Source of the DNA: Candidatus Njordarchaeota archaeon | GTDB taxonomy: Archaea; Asgardarchaeota; Njordarchaeia; Njordarchaeales; Njordarchaeaceae | Direction: 5' to 3' | DNA length: 7,822 nucleotides | NCBI GenBank assembly: GCA_029856055.1 | Contig: JAHQWF010000017.1 | Location: forward strand, 1-7,822 | Shown here: positions 1 through 5,613 of the stretch, piece by piece | Layout of the letters: each line of letters opens with the position of its first letter | How positions within the stretch are numbered: the first letter of the stretch is position 1 | Made by a program: the position numbers and the translations under genes | Notes under the pieces: model-generated | What the model was told of the DNA's origin: nothing | Databases searched by the model: none | The model's input: the letters and a program-made list of their open reading frames with translations, nothing else

Positions 1-205
1 AATGGTTGAAGTTCTGGAACGTCGTGATTCGCCTTATTCCCAGGACTTCCTTCAAGTCCTCTGCGATTGCTGGTATGTCTCTGTACGTGTACCCGAAGGC
101 CTTAGCGATTGTTATTAGAGTCAGTTTCTGGGGTATTGTCATTTTTCTCCGGCTGTGCTTGCTGTATTTTGGGTATATTATGCTGTAGAGGGCGTGGAGC
201 ATCAT
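1..205 (-). CDS. Transposase, N-terminal part (runs off left edge)
   Basis: An open frame on the minus strand starts with two successive ATG codons (205-203 and 202-200) and stays open for 68 codons to the window edge. The protein begins MMLHALYSIIYPKYSKHS and continues with a basic stretch (SRRKMTIPQKL), a helix ending in FGYTYRDIPAIAEDL, and then GIRRITTFQNFNH. This pattern of a basic N-terminus, a short helical segment with YRDI, and a TTFQNF-type segment is typical of the N-terminal region of DDE transposases of the IS4, IS5 and ISH3 kind common in Sulfolobus-like archaea. The catalytic DDE residues would lie beyond the edge, so the family is not proven. A TATATA box sits about 30 bp upstream of the ATG pair, which suggests a nearly leaderless transcript. 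Confidence 0.6.
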   Translation of the reverse strand, partial: MMLHALYSIIYPKYSKHSRRKMTIPQKLTLITIAKAFGYTYRDIPAIAEDLKEVLGIRRITTFQNFNH

Positions 206-230
206 AGCTAAAATTTTTAAGGCTTTAAAC

Positions 231-240
231 GGTATATACC
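231..240 (-). promoter_or_regulatory. Candidate TATA box of the transposase gene
   Basis: GGTATATACC is a perfect 10-bp palindrome with TATATA at its centre (233-238). Its centre lies about 30 bp upstream of the transposase ATG at 205, the spacing expected for an archaeal TATA box driving a transcript that starts at or just before the start codon. A TTTAAA at 224-229 is a poorer alternative, as it would place the start inside the coding region. Confidence 0.4.
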
Positions 241-318
241 GCATATTGGGGGCTCCTTTTGAGGAGTTGTTGGGTAAGTCTCTCGTGATACATTATGGGA
301 GGCCCCTCTCTCTTAAAT

Positions 319-336
319 TTGACGCTATGACGTCAA
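319..336. repeat. Inverted repeat TTGACG/CGTCAA with embedded TGACGTCA palindrome
   Basis: TTGACG (319-324) and CGTCAA (331-336) are exact inverted repeats separated by six bases. The right arm also forms part of the perfect palindrome TGACGTCA (328-335). It lies in the gap between the insertion sequence and the 3' end of the methyltransferase gene, close to the change in base composition. It could be a protein binding site, part of the element's end, or a weak hairpin. Nothing in the sequence decides between these. Confidence 0.4.
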
Positions 337-395
337 GAATTAGAATTTTTGACAAACCAATTTTTACATTCTATTTCAATACTTAGTCTTACTTG

Positions 396-1181
396 CTATT
401 CAATAGCTATTGCCACGATGTTTATTCTGCTATTTTTCTTTAATGGGGTTAGACCTATTAGTGAATCATAGGCTTCAATGACCTTCCAACCAGTTTTTTT
501 TAGCATCGAGGCAAATTCTCCTAAGCTATAAATTCTGATACTTAATTTTACCGTCCTTAAATAAATCCAATTATCTCCTTTTTTCTCGTAAAATCTCCAT
601 AAATCATTTATTGTTGATGATAATGGATAGTATTCTGCAAAGTGAAGAATAAGTAGATCAGGAAACTCTACGTAAGAAGTTGGGCAAAAATCTTCTTCCA
701 AGCTTTCTTTTGATATAGTGTCACCAACTATTAATAAACCATAGTCTCGTGTAACTTTCCTAGCTTCATTAAAAATCGTTATATCCCCCTCTTCGCCAAA
801 GTAACCAATGCTAGTCCATATATTTATGACAGCATCAAATGGTTTAAATTTCTCTGGAATGATCGATAAATCTCTAGCATCACCAACAATAAATTTAGTT
901 CTATCAGAAACTCCCATCCTTTTAGCAATTTTTTCAGCATAACGTATGAAGAGTGGTGAAAAATCAATCCCCACCACTTCATAACCTGCTTCAGCAAGAT
1001 AAACAGAATGCCTTCCTATACCGCACATGAGATCAAGTATTCTCCCTTCATAAATATCGTTAGATTCAAGTATTTTTCTTATCCATTTAGCTTCTTCTAA
1101 ACCTTGTTCCCATCTATGCAACATTACCTTTAGAAATATCTCTGCATTATCAATGAAGAATGAAGTAATATTATTTTTCAT
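396..1181 (-). CDS. Class I SAM-dependent methyltransferase, target unknown
   Basis: The product is a 261-residue Rossmann-fold methyltransferase. Motif I is LDLMCGIGRHS (about residues 49-59). The acidic residue that would bind the ribose of SAM is in GIDFS (71-75), GDARDL follows at about 100-105, and FDAVINIWTSIGYF forms the motif IV strand. The C-terminal half, with RIYSLGEF and GWKVIEAYDS, is the usual beta-rich end of small archaeal methyltransferases of the Methyltransf_11/25 type. The substrate cannot be inferred. The open frame extends upstream to a GTG at 1217. I chose the ATG at 1181 because AAGGGATCA lies just before it and resembles the GGTGATC ribosome binding site seen elsewhere here; a leaderless GTG start at 1217 remains possible, with TAAAAAGATA (about 1231-1240) as its TATA box. 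The gene is divergent from the next gene and has no obvious operon partner. Confidence 0.8.
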   Translation of the reverse strand: MKNNITSFFIDNAEIFLKVMLHRWEQGLEEAKWIRKILESNDIYEGRILDLMCGIGRHSVYLAEAGYEVVGIDFSPLFIRYAEKIAKRMGVSDRTKFIVGDARDLSIIPEKFKPFDAVINIWTSIGYFGEEGDITIFNEARKVTRDYGLLIVGDTISKESLEEDFCPTSYVEFPDLLILHFAEYYPLSSTINDLWRFYEKKGDNWIYLRTVKLSIRIYSLGEFASMLKKTGWKVIEAYDSLIGLTPLKKNSRINIVAIAIE

Positions 1182-1283
1182 GAATGATCCCTTTAATTCT
1201 ACCGTTAATGTAATCACACTTAATTATTAATATCTTTTTAGATTAGAATTACAAAATTTATTCATTGGTTAATTTTTTATGAG

Positions 1284-1298
1284 AAAATATTTAATATG
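1284..1298 (+). promoter_or_regulatory. Candidate TATA box for the longin-like membrane protein gene
   Basis: AAAATATTTAATATG on the plus strand contains ATATTTAATA, a good archaeal TATA element. Transcription starting about 25 bp downstream would begin near 1318, giving a leader of about 40-50 bases before the preferred GTG/ATG starts at 1357 and 1366, or an almost leaderless TTG at 1315 or 1321. The surrounding region between the two divergent genes is extremely A+T-rich, so other boxes are possible. Confidence 0.4.
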
Positions 1299-1365
1299 TT
1301 TTTACTACTAAATATTGACTTTGCGGTTCTCAAATAAAAATCATAATTATCGTATTGTGGTTGTT

Positions 1366-2013
1366 ATGATTTATTATATTGCATTATTAGATAAGGATTA
1401 TAAAGAAATCTGGCATTACTTGAACCCAAGGATCCCATTGCAACTAAGCAATAGATTAAATACTATTGGTTTTGATTCACTAGTAAGCATGTTATCCGCG
1501 TTCTCTATGCTTGGGGCTGAATTATTTCGGGAGCCGTTGACTAGTATTGAATATAATACGTTTCAGATAACATATTACAGAATACGTTTAGACAAGGATG
1601 ATAAGATACTTGGAGTGATTATGACTGATAGGAATGAAGATTTAGGTAAATTAAAGCGTATGATAGAAAAAGTCGTGGAGATGAATTATAATTTAATTAA
1701 AAAACGTAGTTCGGGAGCAATAGATGAAGAAACACATTCAAATGAGCCTGAAGTTATTTTAGAGAGCTTCAAGCTTCTCCAAGAAAAATCTAGGATAAGC
1801 TCTATAAAGAGATTCGCTTATAAATATAGAACATCGATAGTTAGTTCTATCACAACACTAGTATTAGTAATAGCTGCATTCACGATATACATGAATGGTT
1901 TCTCTTTTATGACAATTACTCTGGCATTTGGTTTAATTGCTTCGATTCAAGCTCTAAATATCCTTATAAAGAAGAGTTTTAGAAGAAGTAAATACTATCG
2001 ATTAGTATCTTAA
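1366..2013 (+). CDS. Membrane-anchored protein with longin/roadblock-like N-terminal domain
   Basis: From ATG 1366 the product is 215 residues. Residues 1 to about 110 alternate strands and helices: MIYYIALLDKDYKEIWHYL, then DSLVSMLSAFSMLGAELF, then PLTSIEYNTFQITYYRIRL, DKILGVIMTD, and a helix LGKLKRMIEKVVEMNY. This order of a strand pair, a helix with a (L/M)LSAF core, three strands and a long helix resembles the longin/roadblock superfamily domains found in many Thermoproteota and Asgard archaea. A charged linker (about 111-155) leads to two hydrophobic helices (about 157-177 and 180-200) and a basic tail KKSFRRSKYYR. With positive residues on both flanks, N- and C-termini probably face the cytoplasm. 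The frame is open upstream to TTG 1315; GTG 1357 is also possible, and no convincing ribosome binding site decides the start. The stop overlaps the purA 3' end by 12 bp. The domain call rests on pattern only; the function is unknown. Confidence 0.6.
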   Translation: MIYYIALLDKDYKEIWHYLNPRIPLQLSNRLNTIGFDSLVSMLSAFSMLGAELFREPLTSIEYNTFQITYYRIRLDKDDKILGVIMTDRNEDLGKLKRMIEKVVEMNYNLIKKRSSGAIDEETHSNEPEVILESFKLLQEKSRISSIKRFAYKYRTSIVSSITTLVLVIAAFTIYMNGFSFMTITLAFGLIASIQALNILIKKSFRRSKYYRLVS

Positions 2014-3006
2014 GTCAATTGTATCCATTATATCTGGTCCCGTACTTATTATTTTTACGGGGACACCAACCTCTTTCTCAACCCTTCTTACGAACTCTAT
2101 AGCCTCATCGGATAATTTATCGAAATCCCTTACGCCATATGTATCTGGATAGACGCGGTCAAGTTTAGTGATAGCTATCATTGTAGCGCTATTTAGTTTA
2201 ACAGCTCTTCTAGCTAATTCGAAATTAAATGGTGCCGCCCGCCTCTTCCTCCCCGTAACCGTAGCTATCTCTAACCAACCTCTTTTCTCAGCTTCTTCCT
2301 CTGATAGCTCTCCCGGTAATGGCCCAGCCCCGACTCGCGTGACATAAGCTTTGAAGACTATTAGAACATCTTTAACGTACTTTGGACCTATCCCGACATC
2401 TGAACATATTGCAGAGGCAGTAACATCTTTGCTTGTAACGTAAGGGTATGTTCCGTGGTATAAAGATAAGAACGTACCTTGAGTACCTTCAATAAGTACT
2501 TCTTCGCCATTATCTATGGCTTCATGAAGTTCTCCTGGTACATCCGTAAGAAATTCTTTTAGCTGATCAACATCTCTCGCCAACTTAAGGATCCTAAGAG
2601 CTCTATCTGCGTTGGCGGGTCCACAACCTGTACCTGTAGTACCTAGCCTTCCCTTTAGATCTTCTTTTTGATCTCTTTTAATATGAGTATCCTCGATTAT
2701 TCCGCATTGGTAATCTACACCTACTCTTTTCGGATTAACACCTGTTTCTCTAATTTCTTTAAGGAGAATATTTGGGTTTATTAAAACTCCTGGACCGATT
2801 AATAATCTTGATGTCTCATTAACAAAACCGCTTGGTAATTGTCTTAGTTTATACTGCTTCCCTCTAAAAGTAACTGTATGTCCAGCATTAGGTCCTACTC
2901 CCCCCCTAGCTACTATTGCGGGTTTATCATGATAAGATATGTACGAAACTATTTTTCCCTTCCCTTCGTCTCCAAAAAATCCTCCAACAACCACAAGAGA
3001 GCTCAA
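2002..3006 (-). CDS. purA: Adenylosuccinate synthetase (archaeal short form)
   Basis: PurA condenses IMP with aspartate using GTP to give adenylosuccinate, the first committed step to AMP, in the cytoplasm. Diagnostic motifs are the glycine-rich loop GDEGKGK (residues 12-18), NAGHTV (about 40-45), a GTTGTGCGPA loop corresponding to TTGRGIGPA in bacterial enzymes, EGTQGTFLSLYHGTYPYVTS, the basic TGRKRRAAPFN segment and ITKLD for guanine binding. The 334-residue length fits archaeal PurA, which lacks segments of the roughly 430-residue bacterial enzyme. The longest frame starts at GTG 3015, but that GTG lies inside GGTGATCA (3016-3009), an almost perfect ribosome binding site. I therefore start at TTG 3006, which puts GDEGKGK at the usual distance from the N-terminus. 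The gene follows nadE on the same strand after a gap of about 70 bp and has its own TATA-like box. Its 3' end overlaps the convergent membrane-protein gene. Confidence 0.93.
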   Translation of the reverse strand: MSSLVVVGGFFGDEGKGKIVSYISYHDKPAIVARGGVGPNAGHTVTFRGKQYKLRQLPSGFVNETSRLLIGPGVLINPNILLKEIRETGVNPKRVGVDYQCGIIEDTHIKRDQKEDLKGRLGTTGTGCGPANADRALRILKLARDVDQLKEFLTDVPGELHEAIDNGEEVLIEGTQGTFLSLYHGTYPYVTSKDVTASAICSDVGIGPKYVKDVLIVFKAYVTRVGAGPLPGELSEEEAEKRGWLEIATVTGRKRRAAPFNFELARRAVKLNSATMIAITKLDRVYPDTYGVRDFDKLSDEAIEFVRRVEKEVGVPVKIISTGPDIMDTIDLRY

Positions 3007-3008
3007 GC

Positions 3009-3016
3009 TGATCACC
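3009..3016 (-). promoter_or_regulatory. Ribosome binding site that decides the purA start
   Basis: On the minus strand this reads GGTGATCA, complementary to the usual 3' end of archaeal 16S rRNA. It sits just before TTG 3006 and contains the in-frame GTG at 3015, which gives the longest frame a false start. Confidence 0.6.
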
Positions 3017-3037
3017 AGAATATAGGTTTCCGTAAAC

Positions 3038-3050
3038 CATATTTAAAAGT
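3038..3050 (-). promoter_or_regulatory. Candidate purA TATA box
   Basis: The minus strand reads CTTTTAAATATGG here, with TTTTAAATAT as an archaeal-type TATA element. It is centred about 25-30 bp upstream of the purA ribosome binding site, so transcription would begin near 3018 with a leader of about a dozen bases. It lies in the gap after nadE, so purA need not depend on read-through from nadE. Confidence 0.5.
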
Positions 3051-3078
3051 TAGTTTAGTTGAAGAAGAAAATAGAAAG

Positions 3079-3948
3079 TTATATGAATTTTGATATCCTA
3101 GGTATTCTCCAATCTATTCCAATAGTCATTCCTGGCGATAATTTCGGTATAAATGGGACCCTCCTCTTGTGTTCTGATGCAAAAACTCTCCTTAATATGT
3201 TTTCTACCACATCTCTATCTACTCCCTTGATCTTTAAAACGTCATCAAAACTTCTCCTTAGCTCTATTAAAGCATATAAGATTGCGTCTATAACCTCATA
3301 ACTAGCTCCCAACTCGTCTTCAGCCTTATGATTAGGCCATAATCTAGGGCTACTTGGTTTTTCAACTATGTTTTCAGGTAGGCCTAAGTATGCTCCAAGA
3401 ACTCTTACCTGTGTTTTATATAAATCACCTATTGGCAGGATATCAGCTCCGCCGTCACCATATTTTGTGAAATATCCTAGAAGTAATTCGCTTTTATCAC
3501 TTGATCCAACTACTAAACCGTTCATCTGGTTTGCTAATGCATATAAGATAATCATTCTGCTCCTAGCTATAATATTACCATAGGTTACTTTATCTATCAA
3601 TTTATCATCTTTCTGGATAGATGCTTTAATGGTATCTGTGATTTCACTTATCTCTACTTTAATGGGCTCAACTCCATATTTTCTTGCTAAATTATATGCA
3701 TCTTCCATATCATTTCTAGGCGTCATTTCTTTATGCGGCATCAAAATAGCTTCTACTTTATTGTTTCCTAGTGCTTCAGTAAGCAGAACAAAAGTGACTG
3801 AGGAATCTATACCTCCGCTAAGACCTATAAATGCTTTTTCCATTCCCGTTTTCTTAAAATATTGACGAATAGCCTCAATAATTCGCTCAATTGCAAAGTC
3901 TTTATTGAATTTTTTTACCCTATCTTTTAATTCATTAATATCAAGCAT
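3079..3948 (-). CDS. nadE: NAD+ synthetase, synthetase domain only
   Basis: NadE adenylates nicotinic acid adenine dinucleotide with ATP and amidates it with ammonia to give NAD+. The 289-residue product has the N-type ATP pyrophosphatase P-loop SGGIDSS (residues 44-50), GNIIARSRM (124-132), GSSDKSELLLGYFTKYGDGG (148-167) and PIGDLYKTQV (172-181), followed by the family's proline/tryptophan loop (SPRLWP) and ELG. It lacks the N-terminal glutaminase domain of the large glutamine-dependent enzymes, so on its own it should use ammonia. A nitrilase-superfamily gene that could supply that function is transcribed head to head from it. The longest frame starts at TTG 3957, but that codon overlaps TGAGGT (3962-3957), a clear ribosome binding site placed 8 bases before ATG 3948, so I use the ATG. 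purA lies downstream on the same strand. Confidence 0.94.
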   Translation of the reverse strand: MLDINELKDRVKKFNKDFAIERIIEAIRQYFKKTGMEKAFIGLSGGIDSSVTFVLLTEALGNNKVEAILMPHKEMTPRNDMEDAYNLARKYGVEPIKVEISEITDTIKASIQKDDKLIDKVTYGNIIARSRMIILYALANQMNGLVVGSSDKSELLLGYFTKYGDGGADILPIGDLYKTQVRVLGAYLGLPENIVEKPSSPRLWPNHKAEDELGASYEVIDAILYALIELRRSFDDVLKIKGVDRDVVENILRRVFASEHKRRVPFIPKLSPGMTIGIDWRIPRISKFI

Positions 3949-3949
3949 G

Positions 3950-3996
3950 TTATACAACCTCAGTGAAAACGCTCAAATCAATAAGGTGAATAAATT
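3950..3996. promoter_or_regulatory. Compact divergent promoter shared by nadE and the amidohydrolase gene
   Basis: Only 46 bp separate the preferred starts of nadE (3948, minus) and the amidohydrolase (3995, plus). Within them are ribosome binding sites for both: TGAGGT for nadE (3962-3957) and AGGTGA for the amidohydrolase (3984-3989). TATA candidates are TTATACAA (3950-3957) for the plus-strand gene and ATTTATT (about 3990-3996) for nadE. Each candidate box overlaps the start region of the other gene. If both are real, the two promoters would interfere with or be controlled together with each other. The TATA calls are weak; the ribosome binding sites are clear. Confidence 0.45.
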
Positions 3997-4840
3997 GCAA
4001 ATAAGAGTTATTCTCTCTCAAGTAAGCAGTGAAATAGGAGATAAGGAGGCCAATATAGATAAAATCTCTGATATTATAGAAGGAAAAGTTAATAAAAATG
4101 AATATACATTGGTTCTATTTCCAGAGTTATACTTAACTGGCTACATGATAAAAGAAATGGTATTTAAGTTAGCGGAAGAGATTCCAGGACCTAGTACTAA
4201 GAGAATTCAAGAAATATTGAGAGATTATCCAAAAACAATTGTTGCATTAGGAACGCCTGAGTTAGGTTTCTTCCCAAGAGGAGTAGTATATAATAGTTAC
4301 GTGTTTGTATCAAGTAATGGCGTTGAAGAGATTTACAGAAAAAGACATTTCCCTACATTTGGTGTATTCGATGAACACAGATACTTCAAACCTGGTCCCT
4401 CTAGTTTACCAAACTTACTTGAATTCAATGGATTTAGAATTGGGTCCCAGATATGTTACGACACGTTTTTCCCAGAAATAATTAGAGCTTTATCGTTAAT
4501 AGGAGCGGATCTAGTAGTTATACCTTCAGCCGCGCCTACCGCATCTAGACCCTTATGGCCTAAGATTCTATACTCTAGAGCTGTTGAAAACACAGTTTTT
4601 GTAGCTTATGTAAATACTGTGGGATATCAAGATGATTTAGAATTCTTTGGTGAAAGCCGACTGATAGATCCCTTAGGAAAAGATATCGTTGTGGCAAGTT
4701 CTTACAAAGAAGATGTCGTGAGCGCAGTTATAGATATTAGTACTTTAATAAAAGCTAGGTCAGCAAGACCTGTACAGAAAGATATTGATTTTACAGACGT
4801 ACTACTGCTTTATAGCGCTTATGAAGAACACTTTAGTTAA
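3995..4840 (+). CDS. Nitrilase-superfamily amidohydrolase, possible glutaminase partner of NadE
   Basis: The 281-residue product is a carbon-nitrogen hydrolase with the catalytic triad Glu44 (FPELYLTGY), Lys116 (YRKRHFPTFGVFDEHRYF) and Cys154 (IGSQICYDTFFPE). These enzymes cleave amides or nitriles through a Cys thioester. The lysine motif, with P-(T/N)-(F/Y)-GVFDE-RYF, closely resembles that of the glutaminase domain fused to NadE in large NAD+ synthetases, and the gene is divergent from a stand-alone nadE. A glutaminase role that delivers ammonia to NadE is therefore a reasonable inference. Beta-ureidopropionase- or N-carbamoylputrescine amidase-like activity is the main alternative. The frame is open back to 3905, inside nadE, but AGGTGA at 3984-3989 lies 5 bases before TTG 3995, and the family's first strand (QIRVILSQ) begins exactly there, so I start at the TTG. 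There is no signal peptide. Confidence 0.87.
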   Translation: MQIRVILSQVSSEIGDKEANIDKISDIIEGKVNKNEYTLVLFPELYLTGYMIKEMVFKLAEEIPGPSTKRIQEILRDYPKTIVALGTPELGFFPRGVVYNSYVFVSSNGVEEIYRKRHFPTFGVFDEHRYFKPGPSSLPNLLEFNGFRIGSQICYDTFFPEIIRALSLIGADLVVIPSAAPTASRPLWPKILYSRAVENTVFVAYVNTVGYQDDLEFFGESRLIDPLGKDIVVASSYKEDVVSAVIDISTLIKARSARPVQKDIDFTDVLLLYSAYEEHFS

Positions 4841-5036
4841 AAATTCAATTATAGTTAGTTTTTAAACTTATTAAAAATATTTCTCAGTATTTGCGTGGAG
4901 AAATGGATGCAAGAGTTAAATATATATGAGAACTACTTACTTATATACTTTAGAAATCGCTTTAATCTTGTTTTTATCTTTATTCTTAGTCAAATAAATA
5001 AAAACATATAATTAATAATATAGGGGTGATGTATTT
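4841..5036. other. A+T-rich intergenic region
   Basis: A gap of 196 bp between two plus-strand genes. A TTTTT run at 4859-4863, about 19 bp after the amidohydrolase stop, could act as an archaeal terminator. AAATAAATAAAA near 4993-5003 is a possible TATA box for the downstream gene. I see no tRNA fold, box C/D pair or convincing small gene. Confidence 0.4.
5023..5031 (+). promoter_or_regulatory. Strong ribosome binding site of the 182-residue protein gene
   Basis: GGGGTGATG contains GGTGAT (5025-5030), a near-perfect match to the 16S rRNA 3' end, followed by six bases and the ATG at 5037. It fixes the start and suggests efficient translation of this gene. Confidence 0.7.
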
Positions 5037-5585
5037 ATGTCAGAGGAGAGAAGTAGCGCCGAGTTTGATATAATCTTGAAAAGAATAAAGGAACTGGAAG
5101 CTGAAATAGAGAAACTTCGAGAAGCTGGAGTTAGGAGAAAAGAGAAAGAAAAACTACTGCAACAACTCAAAGAATGGATATCAGCATCAAGAGAAGCTAA
5201 TGTAATAAACATTAGAATAGCCACAACGGCTCGAGGAGCCATCTATAGACTAAAAAGAGGCGTTTGGGCTACATTAAATAAGCTACAAAAAACATATAAA
5301 GAGCAGTTCGACTTTGAGCGCAGCAAGAATAATTGGGGCAGAATTGCTACATTAATTGTGAAGAAAGTAAATGAGGCTGGTCTCTCGGAGTACCCAACAA
5401 AAATAATAATGACTTACGATATTTTGCAAGAGAATGGGAAATATATATTCAGACCAAAAGAAGCCAGGATTCTAGTGTTTGAGCCAGCTGGTCATCTAAT
5501 GGTAACTATGGAAGAGGCCGAGAAAGAAGAGGTTAGCGAGGAAGCTCTTAGAGTTGAGGAGGAAGAAAAAATAGAGGAAGAATAA
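5037..5585 (+). CDS. Unknown protein: N-terminal coiled coil, basic/aromatic core, acidic tail
   Basis: The 182-residue product is not one I recognise with certainty. Residues about 9-48 (FDIILKRIKELEAEIEKLRE onward) form a heptad-rich coiled coil, probably for dimerisation or tetramerisation. Residues about 50-150 form a compact domain with many Arg, Lys and aromatic residues: RIATTARGAIYRLKRGVW, KTYKEQFDFERSKNNWGRIA, then strands TKIIMTYDIL and KYIFRPKEARILVFEP. The last 25 or so residues are almost entirely acidic and probably disordered. An oligomerisation coil, a basic aromatic core and an acidic C-terminal tail is the layout of many single-stranded-DNA-binding proteins. The crenarchaeal ThermoDBP and ThermoDBP-related proteins are the family I would test first; this is a guess. 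There is no signal peptide or membrane segment. A strong ribosome binding site and single-gene transcription suggest an abundant protein. Confidence 0.75.
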   Translation: MSEERSSAEFDIILKRIKELEAEIEKLREAGVRRKEKEKLLQQLKEWISASREANVINIRIATTARGAIYRLKRGVWATLNKLQKTYKEQFDFERSKNNWGRIATLIVKKVNEAGLSEYPTKIIMTYDILQENGKYIFRPKEARILVFEPAGHLMVTMEEAEKEEVSEEALRVEEEEKIEEE

Positions 5586-5598
5586 TTATTGATTCAAT

Positions 5599-5613
5599 TT
5601 AATTTATTTTTCT
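5599..5613 (+). terminator. Possible T-rich terminator after the 182-residue protein gene
   Basis: A T-rich stretch with TTTTT at 5607-5611 lies about 20 bp past the plus-strand stop and inside the 3' end of the convergent DUF35 gene. Archaeal polymerase can stop at such runs without a hairpin. The call is weak because the whole region is A+T-rich. Confidence 0.3.

Larger units (their letters stand above)
1..310. mobile_element. 5' end of an insertion sequence (partial, outer boundary uncertain)
   Basis: The left edge carries the start of a transposase reading leftwards and is visibly richer in G+C than the A+T-rich genes beyond about 310. That contrast and the transposase suggest a recently arrived insertion sequence whose remainder lies outside the window. 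I set the outer end where composition changes, just after a GAGG-CC-CCTC inverted repeat (299-308). The true terminal inverted repeat cannot be defined because the other end is missing, and no target-site duplication can be checked. The element could end anywhere from roughly 240 to 340. Confidence 0.5.

Noticed and set aside
6..188. 60-codon plus-strand frame at the left edge
   Set aside because: It is the complement of the transposase frame, whose sequence looks like a real transposase N-terminus.
299..308. GAGG-CC-CCTC as a transcription terminator hairpin
   Set aside because: The stem has only four pairs with a two-base loop, too tight to form, and no T-run follows. It is more likely part of the insertion-sequence end.
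2878..3301. Plus-strand frames opposite purA and nadE
   Set aside because: They are antisense shadows of two well-conserved enzymes, with no recognisable motif or ribosome binding site.
3368..3865. Two plus-strand frames opposite nadE
   Set aside because: They lie entirely antisense to the conserved NadE motifs and show no coding character of their own.
4895..5015. Small plus-strand frame starting GTG 4895 or ATG 4907 (about 30-40 codons)
   Set aside because: It is composed of A+T-driven residues (Ile, Leu, Phe, Asn, Tyr, Lys), has no good ribosome binding site, and ends in the promoter region of the next gene. Chance open frame is more likely.
5012..5242. Minus-strand 76-codon frame, Ser- and Leu-rich, resembling a hydrophobic peptide
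   Set aside because: It is antisense to the coiled-coil part of the 182-residue protein, whose Glu/Lys codons produce Ser/Phe/Leu on the other strand.
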